NCBI GenBank assembly: GCA_900542525.1
Contig: UQNZ01000002.1
Location: 62,001-126,000 of the forward strand
Direction of reading: 5' to 3'
Source of the DNA: an uncultured Eggerthella sp.
GTDB taxonomy: Bacteria > Actinomycetota > Coriobacteriia > Coriobacteriales > Eggerthellaceae
DNA length: 64,000 bases
A model generated the notes under the pieces. That model worked only from the letters and a program-made list of their open reading frames with translations, ran no database searches and was not told the DNA's origin. The position numbers and the translations under genes are program-made. Below are positions 25,069 to 33,126 of this stretch, piece by piece. Position 1 is the first letter of the stretch. Each line of letters starts with the position of its first letter.

Positions 25069-26657
25069 CCCCGTTACCGCTGATCCCTCTTCTTGTATTC
25101 CTTTTCGCCTGCCTTATTGCTGCCTTTTTCATCAGGAAGCATACCCCGGGGGGAAACTTCGAGCGCGAATACTTCGTAGCAGGACGTAGGCTCGGCCCGA
25201 TCGTGCTTGTTATGACCACGATCGCAACATTCGGTTCTATCACCGCTTTTGTGGGCATGCCTGGCCAAGCCTGGGAATACGGCTTTGGATGGGTCTACTT
25301 AGCGGGTGCGCAAGTCATTTCGCTCATATTGCTCTTCGGCGTAGTAGGCAAAAAGCTCGCCCTCATCGCGCGCCGCATCCATGCGGTCTCTATTATTGAC
25401 ATCATCAATGCGCGTTTCCGTTCGAGCATTCTCACGCTCATCCTTTCCTGCTCGCTCGTTGTCTTCTTCACCGCACTTATCGTTGCACAACTGGTTGGAG
25501 CCGCGAAGATATTCGTTGCGGTAACGCATTACGACTACAGTGTTGGACTCACCCTCATCACCGCAACCACTGCCGTCTATACTGTCATCGGAGGCTTCCG
25601 TGGCGTAGCGATCACCGATACCCTCTGTGGCATCGTCATGATCGTAAGCACCTTGTTCTTAGGGTTCGGCATTATAAATACGGGTGGCGGATATGAGAAC
25701 ATCATGCAAACCATCGCTGCGCAAAAGCCCGAGATGTTCGATATCTTTGCAGGCGGGCAAATGCCCATTGGGCTCTTCGTTACGCAATGGCTCATTTTAG
25801 GATTGCTCGTATTCACGATGCCGCAAGTGGCAGTTCGCTGCCTAAGCTATAAGAGCACGAAGAGCCTCCGTCATGCGCTCTGGATCGGTACCCTTACCGT
25901 CGGCCTTTTATTGGTGGGACTCACTGCGCTCGGCGCACTTTCTTACGGCGTTTTTCCCGATCTGTTGAACGAACATGGGGGAAGCGTCGATGATGTGATT
26001 CCTCTCATACTTACCCAAACGTTTCCCTCTTGGGCGGTTGATATCATCATCCTCGGCCCTATTGCTGCCGCGATCTCGACCGTTTCCACCCTCCTGATCA
26101 GCTCTTCGGTCAACATCATCCAAGGCATCTACGCTAATTTAGCGCTCCGCCAACGCAAGGCTCCCGAGCACGATCGCGTTCGCTTCGTCTCTCAGGCGTC
26201 TTCGATCTTGTTATCGGTTGTAGCCCTCATCGTCGCCCTCACCCCACCCGATTTGATCTGGCGCATGAGCATGTATGTGTTCGGCGGTATCGAAGTGGCC
26301 AGCTGCTGGATCTTGATACTGGGCCTATTCTGGCATCGCGCGAATAAAGTGGGAGCAGTTGCCAGTCTCACATCGGGTCTTGCTACCTATTTTCTTCTTG
26401 GCATCTTCGATGTGAACATCTTCAGTGAATTCGATGCAGTTATCTTCGCGCTTATCGTTTCGTTCGTGTTCATGGTTGCTGGTTCTCTCTTCTTCTATGT
26501 GAAACGTGATGCTCACATGCTCGAAGTGTTCTTTCCTGAACGCACTCCCTCAACTACGGCAACTGTCTACGAGTTCGAAAGCGATGCACCTTCTTCAGAT
26601 AGGCCTCTCACGAACGAACGCATGGACTTCTCTTCTTCAAAGCGAGTCGAGAAATGA
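25065..26657 (+). CDS. panF: Sodium/pantothenate symporter-like SSS-family transporter
   Basis: This is a 530-residue sodium:solute symporter with about 13 membrane helices. FEREYFVAGRRLGPIVLVMTTIAT and the GSITAFVGMPGQAWEYG region resemble PanF, as does VYTVIGGFRGVAITD in the middle. A polar tail of about 45 residues closes the protein. The preceding YhdT gene is the usual PanF partner, so pantothenate import is the best guess; other SSS substrates are not excluded. Genes before and after overlap by 4 bp each, so the three form a translationally coupled operon. Confidence 0.85.
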   Translation: MTPLPLIPLLVFLFACLIAAFFIRKHTPGGNFEREYFVAGRRLGPIVLVMTTIATFGSITAFVGMPGQAWEYGFGWVYLAGAQVISLILLFGVVGKKLALIARRIHAVSIIDIINARFRSSILTLILSCSLVVFFTALIVAQLVGAAKIFVAVTHYDYSVGLTLITATTAVYTVIGGFRGVAITDTLCGIVMIVSTLFLGFGIINTGGGYENIMQTIAAQKPEMFDIFAGGQMPIGLFVTQWLILGLLVFTMPQVAVRCLSYKSTKSLRHALWIGTLTVGLLLVGLTALGALSYGVFPDLLNEHGGSVDDVIPLILTQTFPSWAVDIIILGPIAAAISTVSTLLISSSVNIIQGIYANLALRQRKAPEHDRVRFVSQASSILLSVVALIVALTPPDLIWRMSMYVFGGIEVASCWILILGLFWHRANKVGAVASLTSGLATYFLLGIFDVNIFSEFDAVIFALIVSFVFMVAGSLFFYVKRDAHMLEVFFPERTPSTTATVYEFESDAPSSDRPLTNERMDFSSSKRVEK

Positions 26658-27136
26658 AGCGGACTCCTTCTACAAAATTCGCAGTTTTGAGCTGGGCATT
26701 CGTTGCAGCAGTTGCAGTTTTCATCTTTTATATGAGCGCCAAAACAGGCGATGCGCTCGATCACGACTCTGGCATCATAAGCTTCATGCTCGATGCCCTT
26801 CGCTCGGCAGCAAATGCTCTCTTCGGGCATTCTGTCGATGTGTCGCCAGTTGGGCATTTCACAGAGTTCTTCCTGCTTGGACTCGCGCTCATGAATGCCC
26901 TGCGCCTACGCTTTACCCTACCTAAAGCGTGCGTGCTCTCCGCTATCATCGCAAGCCTCTATGGAGCGAGCGATGAATTCCATCAGATCTTCGTTCCTGC
27001 TCGCACGTGCGATCCCGTCGACTGGCTCGTTGACACTATCGCTGCGTTGCTCGGCGCATTGCTCTTTTGGGCGATCTTCACAATATGGCAAAAGCACCGC
27101 GATTCGCAGGACAACCACTCCGCGCATTCTCTATAA
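26654..27136 (+). CDS. VanZ-like membrane protein
   Basis: The 160 residues have an N-terminal helix (LSWAFVAAVAVFIFYMSA), a GHFTEFFLLGLALMNAL segment and the family signature YGASDEFHQIFVPARTCDPVDWLVDTIAALLGA with conserved acidic and histidine residues. VanZ proteins are associated with teicoplanin resistance and envelope stress, but the biochemical activity is not established. It is the last gene of the yhdT-panF operon with a 4-bp overlap; a link to pantothenate import is not obvious. Confidence 0.88.
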   Translation: MKRTPSTKFAVLSWAFVAAVAVFIFYMSAKTGDALDHDSGIISFMLDALRSAANALFGHSVDVSPVGHFTEFFLLGLALMNALRLRFTLPKACVLSAIIASLYGASDEFHQIFVPARTCDPVDWLVDTIAALLGALLFWAIFTIWQKHRDSQDNHSAHSL

Positions 27137-27193
27137 TGAAACGAGGCGAATACATTCGCCGCATTCATGCGCTTATTCGTTTGAGGAGTTATC

Positions 27194-27667
27194 ATGGCTT
27201 ACCACTGCATCATCGTTCCCTTCGATGGATCCGATCACGCCCAAAGTGCGCTCAACGCGGCATGCGGAATTGCCAAAGGCCACGACACGCAGGTGCATGT
27301 GGTGAACGTGGTTCCCATCAATATCTTCCCTGAAGTTGCAGCGTCCGATCCAGCAGCGGTCGTAAGTCCTTCCTACGTGACACAAAAGACCTATTCGGAG
27401 CTTTTCGATGACACACTCCTTGAGATTCACGCTGAAATGGTGAGCACCATCGGCGATGCGCTTTCTGAGCTCGACCCCGGCCAGGTTACCTACGAAGTGA
27501 TCGCACATCCTTCTGCGGTCGATGGCATCATCGACTATGCTTCCGATCATAGCTGCGATCTTATCGTAATGGGTAGGCGTGGTCTTGGCGCGATCCGTGG
27601 TCTGCTCGGCAGCGTGAGCTATGGCGTGATCCGCGCTACCACCACCCCAGTCCTTACCGTGAAATAA
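27194..27667 (+). CDS. Universal stress protein, UspA family
   Basis: A single Usp domain of 157 residues. It opens with IIVPFDGSDHAQSALNAA and ends in the nucleotide-binding pattern G-R-R-G-L-G-x4-L-G-S-V-S followed by TTTPVLTVK, so it should bind ATP like MJ0577-type members. A loop at about 45-75 is longer than usual. It is transcribed from its own start, 57 bp after the VanZ gene, possibly in the same transcript. The exact stress role is unknown. Confidence 0.94.
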   Translation: MAYHCIIVPFDGSDHAQSALNAACGIAKGHDTQVHVVNVVPINIFPEVAASDPAAVVSPSYVTQKTYSELFDDTLLEIHAEMVSTIGDALSELDPGQVTYEVIAHPSAVDGIIDYASDHSCDLIVMGRRGLGAIRGLLGSVSYGVIRATTTPVLTVK

Positions 27668-27676
27668 CCACACTTA

Positions 27677-27896
27677 GATGGCAAACTACCCGGTCGTTCG
27701 TCATCTTTTGGTCGAGCAAGCAGCACGCCTATGGGGTACTTGTAATTACCCGCTCTCGCTGTTCGCTTGCCTATTCAGGCAAGCTCATGCGCTTCGCTCC
27801 TTCGGACAACCTATTTATATTGAAGTTTGCGGACTCAGAGTAATTCAAGTGCCCCATGGGCTCAGCTGCTTGCTCAACTACACCCTGTCATCTTTT
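27677..27896 (+). repeat. Intergenic element with terminal inverted repeats, copy D
   Basis: The gap between the UspA and glycosyltransferase genes is filled by an element. A short palindrome (27677-27705, 9-base TACCCGGTC loop) is followed by a left arm at 27711-27747 and a right arm at 27842-27878 that are imperfect inverted repeats sharing GAGCAAGCAGC and ATGGGG-ACTTG. Between them is a GCTTGCCT / AGGCAAGC hairpin (27765-27784). GTCATCTTTT occurs on both sides, at 27700-27709 and 27887-27896, like a target duplication. It has no coding capacity, so it resembles a miniature inverted-repeat element. Confidence 0.75.
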
Positions 27897-29007
27897 AGCG
27901 GTTCGCTTTTAGGCGGGCAAAGAGATTGGTTGAGTGCTGCTTCACGAAGGAAATGAAGCGGCTTTCCCACAGGGTGAGCGTTGCATTCTGCATACGATAC
28001 GGCACGTAGAGCATCTTCATCATGAAACTTCCTGGCACCGCTTTTGCAAGTGCATCCTTCGCTTGTGGAGTTGAGATCATGCGAGCGATCTCGGCACGTT
28101 TCTCACGCGCAGTGAGCGTGCAGTTCTTGTTAGTGATGTTCTCCACGCAGCCCACCAAGCGCTCGGCGTAACGGCGCGCAAGAAATTCCTGGATAGCGGG
28201 CGAATCGATGCCCCATGCAGCGTAGAGCTCCTGTAGCCAACGATGCTCTTCTTCGCGTTTTTCATACATATCGGCACGATAGCGCGTGTTCTCGCTTTCA
28301 GCGCGCGCTCGCAGAAAATGATAGAAGTGCCCGTCTAAGGTGCCAACTCGCTCGATTTCGCGCACCACGTCGAGATTGAACGGAAGATCATCCCAGAACG
28401 TTTCAGGGAAACGAATGCCCTTCTCATTCAAGTAACTGCGGCGATAAAGTTTATTCCAGGGCGCATAGAGCAATTGCGCATCGAAGAGTTCGTGAGCGTG
28501 CTCTCGAAATTCCTCTTGCGAGATGAAGATGCGATCAGGGGCGTTGCGTGCTTCACGATAGAACTTCTGAGCGCCGTAATAGGTATCGATGAAGAACCCC
28601 GTTACAAGCAGGTCAAGCTCGTTTTTGTGCGCAACAGCGTACATGCGCGCAAGCATATCCGGTTCGCACCAATCATCGCCATCCATGAAGTAGAGAAATT
28701 CTCCGCGTGCCACTTCGATGGCGGTATTGCGCGCCGCAGCAGCACCAGCGTTGTTTTGATGGATCACACGAATGCGGCTATCGGATAGAGCCAGTTTATC
28801 GGCAAGTTCGGCAGAACCGTCATTGCTGCCATCGTCCACCAGAAGAATCTCGAAATCGGAAAAGGTTTGAACGGTGAGCGAGTCGACCGCACGTGCCAAC
28901 CACGCAACAACGTTATATACGGGAATGATGATGCTGATAGCAACCTGCTCGCTGGGCAGAGCGCCTTGAGCTTCAGGAGAAAGATTCTGTTCGTGTGCTG
29001 TATTCAT
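27895..29007 (-). CDS. Family 2 glycosyltransferase
   Basis: A GT-A fold transferase: ISIIIPVYNVVAWLARAVDSL, then LLVDDGSNDGS with the nucleotide-sugar aspartates, NAGAAAARN, and YFMDGDDWCEP holding the metal-binding DxD-like motif. The C-terminal 150 residues (PWNKLYRRSYL ... FLRARAESENTRYR) follow the pattern of capsule and teichoic-acid type transferases. The open frame reaches 29247, but that would run into the divergent gene; MNTAHEQNLS at 29007 has GGGGAG upstream and gives 370 residues. It probably helps build a surface polysaccharide with the WecA-type and Glf proteins nearby. The donor sugar is unknown. Confidence 0.9.
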   Translation of the reverse strand: MNTAHEQNLSPEAQGALPSEQVAISIIIPVYNVVAWLARAVDSLTVQTFSDFEILLVDDGSNDGSAELADKLALSDSRIRVIHQNNAGAAAARNTAIEVARGEFLYFMDGDDWCEPDMLARMYAVAHKNELDLLVTGFFIDTYYGAQKFYREARNAPDRIFISQEEFREHAHELFDAQLLYAPWNKLYRRSYLNEKGIRFPETFWDDLPFNLDVVREIERVGTLDGHFYHFLRARAESENTRYRADMYEKREEEHRWLQELYAAWGIDSPAIQEFLARRYAERLVGCVENITNKNCTLTAREKRAEIARMISTPQAKDALAKAVPGSFMMKMLYVPYRMQNATLTLWESRFISFVKQHSTNLFARLKANR

Positions 29008-29194
29008 AAACTCCCCGTGCGTGCCCGCATGCTGTTGTTCACACCTGTTTTCAGCACGGAGTCCGCGAAGATTCATTATAGCAGGATGGCTGATCTGTCG
29101 AAGATTTATAATAGTTGGTTGCGGATTGTGCCTTTCACAAGCGCTGAATATACATTCTCGATCGTCGACACGCGAAAAGGAGCGTTTCTCCAAC

Positions 29195-30484
29195 TTGAAT
29201 TGGATAGAATGCATCATTCTCTTTGCGGTTGCGCTTGGCGTTACCATTGCACTTACGCCTCTTGCGCGTCGTTTGGCTATTGCGCTTGATGCGATCGATT
29301 ATCCCAGCGCGCGCCGCGTGAACATGCAGCCTATCCCCCGTATGGGTGGTGTTGCGATCTTTGGCGGCATGATTGCTGCGCTTGCGCTCGCCCTCATAGG
29401 GGCGCACTTCTGGGGTTGGACCACGCCCTTGCAAGGTGGGCTGGGCAACAAGGTCAACTGGATCGGTGTTGCGATCGGCATCCTCATCATGTTCGGCGTG
29501 GGTATAGTTGATGATATATATAACCTGAAACCGAAGGTTAAATTACTCGGTCAAATCGTTGCTGCTTGCGTAGTAGCCTTTTCGGGATTGCTTTTTTCGA
29601 GCATCCATAATTTCATAAGCGACGGCTATTTTGAGTTTGGCTGGCTATCGTATCCCCTTACAGTCTTCTATCTGGTGGCCTTCGCTAATATCATCAACCT
29701 CATCGATGGCCTTGACGGACTTGCGGCAGGCATTACCGCTATCACGGCAGCCACTATCGGCATTCTGGCAGTGCTCACTGGACGTCCTGGCGCTGCGCTG
29801 GCAAGTTTCGTGATCGTGGGTGCGTGCATTGGCTTCTTGAAGTCGAACATCCACCCAGCAAGCATATTCATGGGAGATTCTGGAGCGCTGCTCCTGGGCT
29901 TTGCGCTCGGCATCGTTTCCCTTATGGCGGTTGCTCGTTCGGCGTTCTTCGTTTCATTGCTGGTGCCCATCATCGCAGCTGGAGTGCCTATTTTAGACAC
30001 CGCCATTGCCATCATTCGTCGCAAACGCGCGCATCAACCGATCGATTCGGCTGATAGCGGGCATATTCATCATCGCCTTTTGCAGGCGGGCTATTCGCAG
30101 AAGGCAACCGTCTATATCATGTGGGGATGGACCGCTTTGCTTTCAGCGGGCGCTATCGTGGTGAGCGCCATCGATGGACCACCGCGCTATATCGTCTTTG
30201 CTATCCTGGCTGTTGTTACTGGCCTTATCGTATTCAAGCTCAAGCTTCTTCAGCCAGTGCTGCTGCATCATTACAATCCACGCTCGAAAACACGCAGAGG
30301 CACTGTTGCAGACCAGGATCCTTCCGAGCATGCAGCTACTCATACGAACGCACGCAACAATCTGGCCGACAATCACAACAACGCCACGCACCACGATAGC
30401 GAAGTGGATCGCGAGAACGCAGATAGCTCTCACCGATCAGGCCATGCGCAGCACAACACGAACCAACGTGTGCACAAGCGTTAG
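29195..30484 (+). CDS. Undecaprenyl-phosphate GlcNAc-1-phosphate transferase (WecA/TagO type)
   Basis: This polytopic membrane enzyme starts lipid-linked glycan synthesis by moving a sugar phosphate onto undecaprenyl phosphate. The family motifs are present: RRVNMQPIPRMGGVAIFGG, GIVDDIYNLKPKVKLLGQI, NIINLIDGLDGLAAGI, and SIFMGDSGALLLG, with HIHHRLL near the end of the catalytic part. The frame is open from 29021, but the best N-terminus is near a TTG at 29195 behind AAAGGAG; the start is uncertain. The last 75 residues form an unusual cytoplasmic tail rich in His, Asn, Arg and Asp. The family 2 glycosyltransferase is divergent. Confidence 0.9.
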   Translation: MNWIECIILFAVALGVTIALTPLARRLAIALDAIDYPSARRVNMQPIPRMGGVAIFGGMIAALALALIGAHFWGWTTPLQGGLGNKVNWIGVAIGILIMFGVGIVDDIYNLKPKVKLLGQIVAACVVAFSGLLFSSIHNFISDGYFEFGWLSYPLTVFYLVAFANIINLIDGLDGLAAGITAITAATIGILAVLTGRPGAALASFVIVGACIGFLKSNIHPASIFMGDSGALLLGFALGIVSLMAVARSAFFVSLLVPIIAAGVPILDTAIAIIRRKRAHQPIDSADSGHIHHRLLQAGYSQKATVYIMWGWTALLSAGAIVVSAIDGPPRYIVFAILAVVTGLIVFKLKLLQPVLLHHYNPRSKTRRGTVADQDPSEHAATHTNARNNLADNHNNATHHDSEVDRENADSSHRSGHAQHNTNQRVHKR

Positions 30485-30500
30485 CAAATAGAGTTTACCC

Positions 30501-30995
30501 ATGGCCAAGAAGCACGAAAAGAAAACGAATGCGATGCGCGAACTCGATCGAATAGGTGCCGCCTACGACACCTATGTCTGGGATTGTTCGGAAGCAATGA
30601 GCGGTGTTGAAGTTGCTGATCATCTGGGCCTGGAAGTTGCCCGTGTTTTCAAGACGCTCGTTACCGTAGGGAAATCAGGTGCGCATTATGTCTTCATGGT
30701 GCCGGTTGCTGAAGAGCTCGACTTGAAGAAGGCCGCTGCTCGTGTTGGCGAGAAGTCGATCCACATGATTCCTTCGAAGGAGCTTCTCCCCCTTACTGGC
30801 TATGTTCACGGTGGATGCAGCCCTTTGGGAATGAAGAAGCTCTTCACGACCACCATCGATCAGTCGGCGCAAGAACACGAGCGCATCGTCTTCTCAGGAG
30901 GACGGCTCGGTTGCCAGATCGACACGAGCGTGGATGCGCTCGCAGTAGCGATCCCGCTGAACTTCGCCGACATCGCCACCGCTTCGCACGATTAG
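30501..30995 (+). CDS. ybaK: Cys-tRNA(Pro)/Cys-tRNA(Cys) deacylase, YbaK type
   Basis: YbaK clears proline tRNA wrongly loaded with cysteine. The 164 residues match the INS-like editing fold: GAAYDTYVWD near the start, VARVFKTLVTVG with the key lysine, IPSKELLPLTGYVHGGCSPLGMKK and GGRLGCQIDTSVDAL. Length and motifs are standard. It starts 16 bp after the WecA-type gene. Cotranscription is likely, but a functional link is not expected. Confidence 0.94.
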   Translation: MAKKHEKKTNAMRELDRIGAAYDTYVWDCSEAMSGVEVADHLGLEVARVFKTLVTVGKSGAHYVFMVPVAEELDLKKAAARVGEKSIHMIPSKELLPLTGYVHGGCSPLGMKKLFTTTIDQSAQEHERIVFSGGRLGCQIDTSVDALAVAIPLNFADIATASHD

Positions 30996-31003
30996 ATAGC
31001 CTA

Positions 31004-31207
31004 GATCAGCGGAGAGGGTAAGGCAGCGAGGTGACTCTTCGCCGACTAAATTCATTAGTAATAAAACCCGAGCGAAGCAGCGACGCATGAGCGCGTCTGC
31101 GAAGCAGATGCGCGAACAGGGAAGCGGGGAACCTCGTGGCTTGCCCGTTTCGCTGATCGAGCCAAGTGCTCCTTGGGCGTGCTGCTTGCTCGACACACCC
31201 TGTCATC
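31004..31207 (+). repeat. Intergenic palindromic repeat element, copy B
   Basis: It sits between the converging ybaK and glf genes. The core 31021-31136 is the inverted twin of 9498-9613 with two differences in 116 bases. The right end reads CAAGTGCTCCTTGGG, then GTGCTGCTTGCTCG and ACACCCTGTCATCTT, the same order as the right end of copy D, and stops exactly at the glf stop codon. The left end GATCAGCGGAGAG is shared with copy C. Confidence 0.82.
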
Positions 31208-32347
31208 TTAGCGGAGGTCGATGCCGAGTTCGTCTTTGACCAGGTCGAACGCAGCGTCGATAGCCTTGTCCATGTCGTAGTACTTGTAGCCACCCAAGCG
31301 GCCTGCGAATACTACATTGCCTTCGCTCTTAGCAAGTTCACAATACTGCTCATAGAGTGCGGTGTTGCGTTCATCGTTGATAGGATAGTAGGGCTCATCG
31401 CCTGGCTCCCATGTAGCAGGGTATTCGCGCGTGATGATAGAAGTTGGCTGGTCGCCAAATTCGAAATGCTTGTGTTCGATGATGCGCGTGAAAGGAATCT
31501 CGCGTTCGGTGTAGTTCACCACCGCATTGCCCTGCCAGTTCGCTGAATCAACCGATTCGGTCTCGAAACGCAGCGAACGATACTCAAGGTTGCCCAGCTT
31601 ATAGTCGAAATATTCATCGATCGGACCGCAGTAGATGATGCGATCGGCAATGCCAGAATGCTCTTCGATGAACGTGCGGAATTCCGTGTTCAGCAGAATT
31701 TCCGTATCACCGAACATCTTCTCGACCATGACCGTATAGCCACCCATGGGAATTCCCTGGAAACGATCGTTGAAATAGTTGTTGTCGTAGGTAAAGCGCA
31801 CCGGCAGACGCGTGATGATCGACGCAGGCAAGTCCTTGCAATCTCGACCCCATTGCTTCTCGGTGTAACCCTTCACAAGCTTCTCAAAGATATCGCGACC
31901 GACAAGCGAAAGCGCTTGCTCTTCAAGGTTCTGCGGATCAGTGATTCCTTCAGCAGCCTTCTGTTGTTCGATCTTCTCACGCGCTTCATCAGGCGTGCGA
32001 ATGCCCCACATCTTCGAGAAGGTGTTCATGTTAAAGGGCATGTTGTAAAGTTCGTCCTTGTAGACGGCGACTGGCGAATTGATATAGTTGTTGAACTCGG
32101 CGAATCGATTCACATATTCCCACACCGGCTTGAGCGAGGTGTGAAAGATGTGCGCGCCATATTTGTGCACGTTGATACCATCGACCTCTTCGGTGTAGAT
32201 GTTGCCGCCAATGTGATCGCGGCGATCGATGACCAGACAGGTCTTTCCAGCAGCTTTCGCTTCATGCGCGAACACAGCACTCGTGAGGCCGGCCCCCACG
32301 ATGAGATAATCGTAATGAGAAAGCGATGGTTGCAAAACTACCGTCAT
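31208..32347 (-). CDS. glf: UDP-galactopyranose mutase
   Basis: Glf is a flavoenzyme that turns UDP-galactopyranose into UDP-galactofuranose for surface glycans. The N-terminal FAD fold DYLIVGAGLTSAVFAHEA and VIDRRDHIGGN are clear, as are YGAHIFHTS, GYTEKQWG, TRLPVRFTYDNNYFNDRFQGIP and the substrate-loop arginines in TREYPATW. The C-terminal FAGRLGGYKYYDMDKAI is typical. The 379 residues are normal. With the two glycosyltransferase-type genes to its left it points to a galactofuranose-containing polymer. Confidence 0.97.
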   Translation of the reverse strand: MTVVLQPSLSHYDYLIVGAGLTSAVFAHEAKAAGKTCLVIDRRDHIGGNIYTEEVDGINVHKYGAHIFHTSLKPVWEYVNRFAEFNNYINSPVAVYKDELYNMPFNMNTFSKMWGIRTPDEAREKIEQQKAAEGITDPQNLEEQALSLVGRDIFEKLVKGYTEKQWGRDCKDLPASIITRLPVRFTYDNNYFNDRFQGIPMGGYTVMVEKMFGDTEILLNTEFRTFIEEHSGIADRIIYCGPIDEYFDYKLGNLEYRSLRFETESVDSANWQGNAVVNYTEREIPFTRIIEHKHFEFGDQPTSIITREYPATWEPGDEPYYPINDERNTALYEQYCELAKSEGNVVFAGRLGGYKYYDMDKAIDAAFDLVKDELGIDLR

Positions 32348-32604
32348 AGGATAAATCCTCTCTTCGCATTCATGCGCGGGAAGCTTCCTTAAGCCTGCTT
32401 TCGTTCGCGCGTTTTCCTTATCATAATCGAAAGCGCTTCACGGGCAGTGAGCGAAGTGGCTCAAGGGTGCTTTATGCTTGTGCAGAGATGCGACGAAACG
32501 GCGCGTTACACCTAAGCGACAAAATAGCTGCCGGGCGCTTCTGCGGCCACTGCGCGCTACTATGGTGAGATGAGCAACCATGAGGAGAACGGCAAGGAGA
32601 AACC

Positions 32605-33021
32605 ATGGCGATCGAAGAACCCGACATGAATGCTTGGCTTGCGCAAGCCAAGGAAAGCGAAAAGGCTCCCAATGTGGGTATGTTCTTGATCCACAATGGC
32701 ATCGTACGCGCCACCCCACGCCATGCTGTTCGTGCAGAAGCTACACGCCCCGCCGATGCACCTGAACGCGATGCGTGCGTGGTCGCTGTAGACTTCTCCT
32801 ACGATAAAGCAGGGCTTGAAGCGGTGCTCAAAGAGGCGCTTACCTGGGAAGGCGTATATTACGTGCGAGCGTGGCTCAACGAAGGACGCATTGAAGTGGG
32901 TGAATCGCTCATGTACGTACTGATCGGAGCCGATATTCGTCCGCATGCTATTTCTGCTCTTGAGAAGCTGGTCGGACACATCAAGTCGCAACTGGTGGAA
33001 GAACGCGAACTCTACGCTTAG
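32605..33021 (+). CDS. MoaE-like molybdopterin synthase large-subunit homologue
   Basis: MoaE with MoaD adds the dithiolene sulfurs of molybdopterin. Residues 24-32 (GMFLIHNGIVR) correspond to the family's G-x4-F-x-G-x-VR strand, and LEAVLKEALTWEGVYYVRAWLNEGRIEVGESLMYVLIGADIRPHAISALEKLVGHIK follows the MoaE core closely. The protein stops 12 residues later at 138, and the FWK-type segment that carries a catalytic lysine in E. coli MoaE is not recognisable (LVEERE instead). AAGGAG lies 5 bases before the ATG. No moaD is adjacent. It may be a divergent synthase or a non-catalytic relative. It lies just before the MobB-MobA fusion. Confidence 0.75.
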   Translation: MAIEEPDMNAWLAQAKESEKAPNVGMFLIHNGIVRATPRHAVRAEATRPADAPERDACVVAVDFSYDKAGLEAVLKEALTWEGVYYVRAWLNEGRIEVGESLMYVLIGADIRPHAISALEKLVGHIKSQLVEERELYA

Positions 33022-33126
33022 CCCTCAACGATGCAGGCAGGTGCGAGGCATACAACCGTGTGCAAGAGAAGTTGCGCTACAATTAGCCGTTAACTACGCT
33101 AACCACTCGTACAGAAAAGAATACGC

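Noticed and set aside
29021..29194. Longer N-terminus for the WecA-type gene
   Set aside because: The first 58 codons are Cys/Arg/Ser-rich, overlap the promoter region of the divergent gene and do not resemble the family.
32570..32626. Tiny frame (about 18 codons) overlapping the MoaE-like start
   Set aside because: A leader peptide is conceivable but there is no hairpin pair or codon pattern to support attenuation.
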